Assembly: GCF_014836775.1 (NCBI RefSeq)
Contig: NZ_JACSQD010000006.1
Coordinates: 62,001-126,000 of the forward strand
DNA: 64,000 bases
Direction of reading: 5' to 3'
From: Arthrobacter gallicola
GTDB taxonomy: Bacteria; Actinomycetota; Actinomycetes; Actinomycetales; Micrococcaceae
How positions within the stretch are numbered: the first letter of the stretch is position 1; every line of letters starts with the position of its first letter. The notes under the pieces were generated by a model. The model worked only from the letters and a program-made list of their open reading frames with translations, was not told where the DNA came from and did not search any database. Shown in pieces: positions 58,933-64,000 of this stretch. The position numbers were made by a program, and so were the translations under genes.

Positions 58933-60255
58933 TCAGTGCGCCATCTCCGGTTCGATTCCGGCGGCCCAGGCCGGTCCGTCCGGAAAAGCGTACGTTTGCA
59001 GCGTCGCCGCGAGCATCTGGGACCCGCCGCCGGGAGCAAGCGGGGCCCAGTACCGACCTTGGCGGACATCGACGGGCGTCACAAAGTGCTCATGAAGGTG
59101 GTCCACAAATTCAATGACCCGGTCTTCCTTCTCGCCGGAGACGGCCACAAAGTCGAACATGGACAGGTGCTGCACCGCTTCGCAGAGCCCGACTCCGCCG
59201 GCATGCGGACACACCGGAACGCCGAATTTCGCGGCCAGGAGCAGGATGGCAACGTTCTCATTGACCCCGGCCACGCGGGCGGCGTCGATCTGCAGGACCT
59301 GCAGCGATCCGGCCTGCAGCATCTGCTTGAAAACCACCCGGTTGGCCACATGCTCCCCGGTGGCCACCCGGACTGGCGCGATGGCCCGGGCAATCGCTGC
59401 GTGGCCCAGGACATCGTCCGGGCTGGTGGGTTCTTCCACCCAGGCCAGATCAAAAGGGGCCAGCTGCCGAATCCATTCGACGGCGGTGTCCACATCCCAG
59501 CGCTGGTTCGCGTCCACAGCGATCCGGACATCTGGTCCCACGGTTGCCCGGGCAGCGCGGAGCCGGCGGATGTCGTCGTCCAGGTCCGCGCCGACCTTGA
59601 GCTTGATCTGCCCGAAGCCGTCCTGGACGGCTTCGCCGGAAAGCCGGATCAGCCGTTCATCCGAATACCCCAGCCAGCCCGGAGTAGTGGTGTAGCCCGG
59701 ATATCCCTCGGCCAGGAGCATGATTTCCCGCTCCTGCCGGCCGGGCACCGCGCGTTGCAGGATGTCCAGGGCTTCCGCCGGGGTCAGGGCATCGCTGAGA
59801 TAGCGGAAATCCACCAGGGCCACAATTTCCTCCGGGCTCATCCGTGCCAGGAGCTGCCACAGGGGAAGGCCCGCCCGCTTGGCCTTGAGGTCCCAGAGGG
59901 CGTTGACCACGGCACCGATGGCCATGTGCATTACGCCTTTTTCAGGCCCAAGCCAGCGCAGCTGGGAGTCATGGACCATCATCTTCCAGGTCCCACCCAT
60001 ATCCGCGAGCAGTTCCTCGCAGTTCTTCCCCAGCAGGTGGCCGGCCAGCGCCTGGATCGCAGCAGCCTCCACCTCGTTTCCACGTCCGATAGTGAACACA
60101 AAGCCGTGGCCCTCGATCCCGTCGGGGCTGTCGGTGCGGATCACCAAGTAGGCAGCGGAATAGTCGGGATCGGGGTTCATTGCATCCGATCCGTCCAGCT
60201 CCACGGAGGTCGGAAAGCGGACGTCGCTGGTCTCGACGGCGGTAATGGTGCTCAC
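58933..60255 (-). CDS. L-fuconate dehydratase (enolase superfamily)
   Basis: A 440-residue mandelate-racemase-like enolase member, collinear with FucD/ENOSF1. [20 protein letters not shown] at the N terminus is diagnostic. Catalytic residues are Lys218 and Lys220 (IKLK), metal ligands Asp248, Glu274 and Glu301 (VDANQRW, WVEEP, ATGEH), and His351 in CPHAGG. It dehydrates L-fuconate to 2-keto-3-deoxy-L-fuconate. First gene of the leftward seven-gene operon, with GGGAGAG before the GTG start. Confidence 0.94.
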   Translation of the reverse strand: MSTITAVETSDVRFPTSVELDGSDAMNPDPDYSAAYLVIRTDSPDGIEGHGFVFTIGRGNEVEAAAIQALAGHLLGKNCEELLADMGGTWKMMVHDSQLRWLGPEKGVMHMAIGAVVNALWDLKAKRAGLPLWQLLARMSPEEIVALVDFRYLSDALTPAEALDILQRAVPGRQEREIMLLAEGYPGYTTTPGWLGYSDERLIRLSGEAVQDGFGQIKLKVGADLDDDIRRLRAARATVGPDVRIAVDANQRWDVDTAVEWIRQLAPFDLAWVEEPTSPDDVLGHAAIARAIAPVRVATGEHVANRVVFKQMLQAGSLQVLQIDAARVAGVNENVAILLLAAKFGVPVCPHAGGVGLCEAVQHLSMFDFVAVSGEKEDRVIEFVDHLHEHFVTPVDVRQGRYWAPLAPGGGSQMLAATLQTYAFPDGPAWAAGIEPEMAH

Positions 60256-60300
60256 GTTCGGCTCTCCCGTGTTCGGTGATGGCTGGTTGACGCTTCACCG

Positions 60301-60351
60301 ACAGTAAACATCGGATGTCTATGTTGTCAATCACTGTTTTTCCCGTAGACT
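60301..60351. promoter_or_regulatory. Overlapping divergent promoters of the fuc genes with a central palindrome
   Basis: Minus strand: TTGACA (complement of 60325-60330), 18 nt, TACTGT (complement of 60301-60306). Plus strand: TTGTCA (60324-60329), 16 nt, TAGACT (60346-60351). The two -35 boxes overlap. ACATCGGATGT (60308-60318), a perfect odd palindrome, sits in the minus-strand spacer, where one bound regulator could control both operons. No regulator gene is adjacent. Confidence 0.6.
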
Positions 60352-60454
60352 CTGGACCCAGAACCCCAGATAGTTCGGATGTTCACTCCCTTTGGTGCCG
60401 TTGAATTCGGCGGCATTTGGAGCTCCGGATCGGAAACGAGGCAAGGACAGAACA

Positions 60455-61354
60455 ATGAAGTTTGTACGGTTAGGTCCCGCCGGCAGTGAGCGCCCCGCCG
60501 TCGTGGCGGCTGACTCCCGCGGCATCGAACGGACTTACGGCCTGGACCCGCTGACTGCGGACATCGACGGCCCGTTCCTCGCCTCCGGCGGAGTGGAAGC
60601 CACCCGCCGCGCGCTGGCTGAAGGTACGCTTCCGGAGCTAACGGATGCGGGAAACCTGCGGATCGGGGCCCCGATCGTCCGGCCCGGCTCCATCATCTGC
60701 ATCGGCATGAACTACGCCGCCCACGCCGCCGAGTCCGGTGCCGAGCCGCCGCGTATCCCCGTGGTCTTCCTCAAGCCGGCCAACACCATCGCCGGCCCGT
60801 ACGATCCTGCTCCCATTCCCCCGGGCGCCCTGAAATACGACTGGGAGGTTGAGCTGGGAATCATCATCGGCAGCCCTGCCGTATACCTCGCTTCTCCAAA
60901 GGACGCCGCCGGAGTAATTGCCGGATACGTGGTGGCCAACGATCTCTCTGAGCGTGCCTACCAAATTCCCGGCGAAGCCGGTCAGTGGACCAAGGGCAAA
61001 TCCCTGCCGGCCTCCACCCCGGTGGGTCCGTGGCTGGTACCAGCCGATGAGCTGGACCCGGCGGCCCTGGGCATCCGCAGCCGGGTCAACGGCCAGGTGC
61101 GGCAGGATTCCAAAACATCGGACATGCTCTTCGACCCTGCCTTCCTGGTCCACCATGTAAGCCAGTACATGCTGCTGGAGCCGGGCGATCTGATCCTGAC
61201 CGGAACTCCGGAGGGCGTGGCGCTGTCCGGACGGTTTCCCTATCTGGCGGCCGGTGACCTGGCAGAACTGGAAATCGACGGCCTGGGAACCCAGCGGCAG
61301 GAGTTTTTCGCTGCCGTCCCGGGTTACAACCCACAGACAGGGGAAGCGCTATGA
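60455..61354 (+). CDS. FAH-family hydrolase, probably of the L-fucose pathway (2,4-diketo-3-deoxy-L-fuconate hydrolase type)
   Basis: A 299-residue FAH-fold enzyme. GMNYAAHAAESGAEPP is the substrate-loop motif, YDWEVELGIIIG has the paired Glu metal ligands (131 and 133), VVANDLSERAYQ the Asp, and GDLILTGTPEGVALSG the C-terminal motif. In the non-phosphorylating L-fucose pathway this type cleaves 2,4-diketo-3-deoxy-L-fuconate to pyruvate and L-lactate. AAGGAC precedes the ATG. It overlaps the dehydrogenase gene after it by 4 bp, consistent with consecutive steps. Confidence 0.88.
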   Translation: MKFVRLGPAGSERPAVVAADSRGIERTYGLDPLTADIDGPFLASGGVEATRRALAEGTLPELTDAGNLRIGAPIVRPGSIICIGMNYAAHAAESGAEPPRIPVVFLKPANTIAGPYDPAPIPPGALKYDWEVELGIIIGSPAVYLASPKDAAGVIAGYVVANDLSERAYQIPGEAGQWTKGKSLPASTPVGPWLVPADELDPAALGIRSRVNGQVRQDSKTSDMLFDPAFLVHHVSQYMLLEPGDLILTGTPEGVALSGRFPYLAAGDLAELEIDGLGTQRQEFFAAVPGYNPQTGEAL

Positions 61355-62166
61355 GCACGGAGATGTCCGGACTGGCCGCCATCGTCACGGGAGGAGCCTC
61401 CGGGCTCGGGGCAGCGATCGCCGGCCGGCTGGCCGACCTCGGGGCCAAGGTCGCCGTACTGGACCTCAATCCGCCGGCGCCGGGGAGCAGCCCGCATCTG
61501 GGGATCCGCTGCGATGTCAGCGACGACCCCTCGGTGCGCGCCGCCGTCGCGCAGGCCGCGGAAGCGTTCGGCGGGCTGGACGTGGTGATCAACAACGCGG
61601 GGATCGGAGCGCAGGGCACGATCGAGACCAACACCGATGAAGAATGGAACCGGGTCTGGGACGTGAATGTTATGGGCATGGTGCGGGTGTCCCGGGCCGC
61701 GCTGCCCTGGTTGCGGCGTTCCTCCGCGGCGGCGATCGTGAATACGTCCTCGATCGCTGCGACGGCAGGGCTGCCGGCGCGGGCACTCTACAGTGCAACC
61801 AAGGGCGCAGTGCTGTCCCTGACACTGGCTATGGCGGCCGACCACCTGCGTGAAGGCATCCGCGTCAACGCGGTCAATCCGGGTACCGCCGATACCCCGT
61901 GGGTTGGCCGGTTGTTGGATGCCGCCGACGATCCAGCGGCGGAGCGGGCAGCCCTGAATGCCCGTCAGCCGCACGGCCGGCTGGTCTCAGCCGACGAGGT
62001 GGCCGGGGCGGTCGCTTACCTCGCGAGCCCGCTTTCGGGCTCAACGGCGGGAATCTCGCTGGCAGTCGACGGCGGAATGCATGGACTGCGGCTGCGTCCC
62101 CTGCCCGAGCCGGATCCGGTGGCCACTGAGACGGGCACAGCCCCGGAGGCGAACGCAGCCGTTTAA
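61351..62166 (+). CDS. SDR oxidoreductase, probably 2-keto-3-deoxy-L-fuconate dehydrogenase
   Basis: A 271-residue short-chain dehydrogenase. TGGASGLG at 13-20 is the cofactor motif, NNAG at 81-84, and Ser133/134, Tyr147 and Lys151 (YSATK) form the catalytic set. It would oxidise 2-keto-3-deoxy-L-fuconate to the diketo acid hydrolysed by the FAH enzyme to which it is coupled. The last about 25 residues are Pro/Glu-rich and unconserved. It ends 112 nt before the convergent helicase gene; the gap shows nothing clear. Confidence 0.87.
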   Translation: MSTEMSGLAAIVTGGASGLGAAIAGRLADLGAKVAVLDLNPPAPGSSPHLGIRCDVSDDPSVRAAVAQAAEAFGGLDVVINNAGIGAQGTIETNTDEEWNRVWDVNVMGMVRVSRAALPWLRRSSAAAIVNTSSIAATAGLPARALYSATKGAVLSLTLAMAADHLREGIRVNAVNPGTADTPWVGRLLDAADDPAAERAALNARQPHGRLVSADEVAGAVAYLASPLSGSTAGISLAVDGGMHGLRLRPLPEPDPVATETGTAPEANAAV

Positions 62167-62278
62167 GCCGCCGGTCCATCCAGAGCAGTGGGCCCCGCCC
62201 ATTCGACCGACTGGGTGCTAATCCCGGCCGGTCAGGCCACACAGGCCGCCTGGGCTTTCAGTGCGTCAGGCCATCCAG

Positions 62279-64000
62279 CTAGGCCTTCAGCGCCAGGACA
62301 AACGGCAGCACGGACTCTGCGCCGGCCAGCCGCAGGGTGCGTCCGGCTTCGGTCAGGGTCCAGCGGCTGTCCGCGAAGTCGTCCACCAGCAGCACCGGGC
62401 CGGGATTGGCGTCGAACCATTCTGGTCCACCCTCCGGCACCGCGAACTGCTCCCAGACCGAGGCCAGGCGGAAGGCGCTGTTTCCGCCCGGGCCGCCGGA
62501 CGGCCCGCCGTGAGGGAGCTGCAGGGCGCCGAGATACGGGATCCGGCCAAGCTCGGAGAGGCCCTGGGCCAGGGACCCGACCAGCTGGGGACGCGTTCGG
62601 CTCGGCACACTGACAATGGCGACGGGCCGTTCCCGCCAGCCCCACTGGGCCAACACCTGGACGCAGCCCTGCAGCAGCGCCTGGTCCACCGGCGTGTCCT
62701 CAGCCCCGGGCCCGAAGATCTCGCGCAGCCGGCCTCCCCAGCCGAGGTCCGTCAGGCGGGCCAGGGCGCGCCCGGTGGAGATGGCGGCGTCGGGCTTGAT
62801 CTTGCCCTTCACCGGCACGCCCAGGCGGTCCATTCCGGTGGGGTACATACCGCGCGGATCGACGTCCACGCCCACCCGGCTGAGCGCCTGGCCGGCACTG
62901 TCGGTAGCCTCTGCGGCGACGTCGTCCGGGAACCAGCGGCCGGCGCAGTTATCGCACCGCCCGCAGGGAGCTGCTGCGGGGTCATCCAGCTGCCGGGACA
63001 GGAACTCCATCCGGCAGCCGCTGGTGTTCTCATAGTCCAGCATGGCCTGCTGTTCCTTGACCCGGGCTGCAGCGATCCGCTCATACCGCTCGCGGTCGTA
63101 GGTCCAGGGCCGCCCGGTGCCGCGCCAGCCGCCGGTGACCCGTTCCACGGCGCCGTCCACCGCCAGGACCTTCAGCAGCAGTTCCAGCGGTGAGCGTTTC
63201 AGGTTGACCAGAGTCTCCAGCGCGGCGGTGGAGAGCACGGATCCGTCGGCCAGTTCCCGGAGCACGGCGTTGGCCGGACCTTCCGCGGGCATGGAGGAGG
63301 TTGCGAAGTACTCCCAGATGTCCCGGTCCTCGGAGCCGGGCAGCAGCAGCACATCGGCGTTGGGAGTGCCGCGGCCGGCGCGGCCCACCTGCTGGTAGTA
63401 CGCCACGGGTGACGAGGGCGCACCGAGGTGCACCACAAAGCCGAGGTCCGGTTTATCGAACCCCATGCCGAGCGCGCTGGTCGCCACCAGGGCTTTGACC
63501 TCATTGTTCTTCAGGGCTGCCTCAGCCTGTTCGCGGTCTGCCGGATCGGTGCGCCCGGTGTAGGCGAGCACCCGGTGTCCGGCCTTCTGCAGCAGGCGGG
63601 CGGTGTCCTCGGCCCCGGAGACGGTCAGTGCGTAAATGATGCCGCTGCCGGGCAGGTCTTCCAGATGGGTCAGCAGCCAGGCCAGCCGGCTGCGCGGGCT
63701 CGGCAGCCGCAGCACACCCAGCCGCAGTGAATCCCGGGCCAGGGCACCGCGGATGGTGAAGACCTCTTCACCGCCGGCAGCCAGCTGCTCCTCCACATCC
63801 TTCACCACACGGGAGTTGGCCGTGGCGGTGGTGGCCAGGACCGGAACGGCTGCGGGCAGCTGCTCGATCAGATGCCGGATCCGCCGGTAGTCCGGCCGGA
63901 AATCGTGCCCCCAGTCGGAAATGCAGTGGGCCTCGTCGATCACCAGCAGCCCGGAGCGGCGGATGAGTTCCGGGAGATGGTTTTCCCGGAACCCGGGGTT
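62279..64000 (-). CDS. RecQ-like ATP-dependent DNA helicase with C-terminal phosphoribosyltransferase-like domain (5' end cut)
   Basis: The reading frame stays open to the window edge, giving the C-terminal 573 residues. The DEAH box is in VIDEAHCISDWGHDFRPDY, followed by motif III (LATTATA), motif V (ATSALGMGFDKPDLGFVVH) and motif VI (QQVGRAGRG). CGRCDNCAGRW belongs to the RecQ zinc-binding region. The last about 150 residues are not HRDC but carry a PRPP-binding-like stretch VLLVDDFADSRWTLTEAGR, as in type I phosphoribosyltransferases and ComF. It would unwind DNA in repair or recombination. The N-terminal Walker A part lies outside the window. Confidence 0.92.
   Translation of the reverse strand, partial: NPGFRENHLPELIRRSGLLVIDEAHCISDWGHDFRPDYRRIRHLIEQLPAAVPVLATTATANSRVVKDVEEQLAAGGEEVFTIRGALARDSLRLGVLRLPSPRSRLAWLLTHLEDLPGSGIIYALTVSGAEDTARLLQKAGHRVLAYTGRTDPADREQAEAALKNNEVKALVATSALGMGFDKPDLGFVVHLGAPSSPVAYYQQVGRAGRGTPNADVLLLPGSEDRDIWEYFATSSMPAEGPANAVLRELADGSVLSTAALETLVNLKRSPLELLLKVLAVDGAVERVTGGWRGTGRPWTYDRERYERIAAARVKEQQAMLDYENTSGCRMEFLSRQLDDPAAAPCGRCDNCAGRWFPDDVAAEATDSAGQALSRVGVDVDPRGMYPTGMDRLGVPVKGKIKPDAAISTGRALARLTDLGWGGRLREIFGPGAEDTPVDQALLQGCVQVLAQWGWRERPVAIVSVPSRTRPQLVGSLAQGLSELGRIPYLGALQLPHGGPSGGPGGNSAFRLASVWEQFAVPEGGPEWFDANPGPVLLVDDFADSRWTLTEAGRTLRLAGAESVLPFVLALKA

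Overview
The window is about 64 kb of GC-rich DNA from what is most likely an actinobacterium of the Arthrobacter type (Micrococcaceae). The evidence is codon choice, GTG and TTG starts, frequent ATGA start/stop overlaps, a ThiD-TenA fusion, a class Ib ribonucleotide reductase, a Corynebacterium-like inositol cluster and several promoters that look leaderless. No phage genes, transposases, rRNA or CRISPR arrays are visible. Both ends are cut: the 3' end of thiE on the left and a recQ-like helicase lacking its 5' end on the right.

Layout. 1-6.3 kb: end of a thiamine operon (thiE, thiD-tenA), a repeat-rich convergent intergenic region, then a leftward run of LLM oxidoreductase, nrdE and flavin reductase. 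6.3-11.7 kb: CGNR and GlxA-type regulators, a cysteine hydrolase, and a PadR/DUF1048/ABC exporter cassette. 11.1-19.3 kb: a TetR-controlled NCS1 permease plus amidohydrolase, an FAD monooxygenase, a two-component system, a small membrane protein and a RibD/DHFR-like protein. 19.4-32.8 kb: an ABC importer operon with an inositol-monophosphatase gene inside it, divergent from an iolE-iolC-aldolase-iolD-iolG operon, followed by iolB and a HutC-type GntR regulator. 32.9-36.9 kb: S9 peptidase, tRNA-Ser(GCU) and mgtE. 37.0-42.2 kb: an IclR-controlled catabolic block (2-hydroxyacid dehydrogenase, FAH hydrolase, MHS transporter, 3-hydroxyisobutyrate-dehydrogenase-like enzyme) whose base composition looks different and may be acquired. 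42.3-45.8 kb: aldo/keto reductase, a membrane-anchored protein, a dienoyl-CoA-isomerase-like crotonase and a FadR-type regulator. 45.8-53.0 kb: MHS transporter and LysR gene, divergent, with a downstream amidohydrolase/ThDP enzyme/aldehyde dehydrogenase operon. 53.1-62.2 kb: a non-phosphorylating L-fucose pathway with its own ribose-type ABC importer, transcribed as two divergent operons from one compact promoter. 62.3-64 kb: RecQ-like helicase.

The region reads as a series of catabolic modules, each with its own transporter and regulator. The most interesting is the importer whose operon carries an IMPase-family phosphatase translationally coupled on both sides, next to an iol operon that has no other visible importer. 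I infer that it takes up a phosphorylated inositol or related sugar phosphate, which is dephosphorylated and fed into inositol catabolism. Several candidate operators found by eye support the module boundaries: a HutC-type palindrome at the iol regulator, two matching LysR boxes, two matching IclR-module palindromes, and a palindrome inside the divergent fuc promoters.
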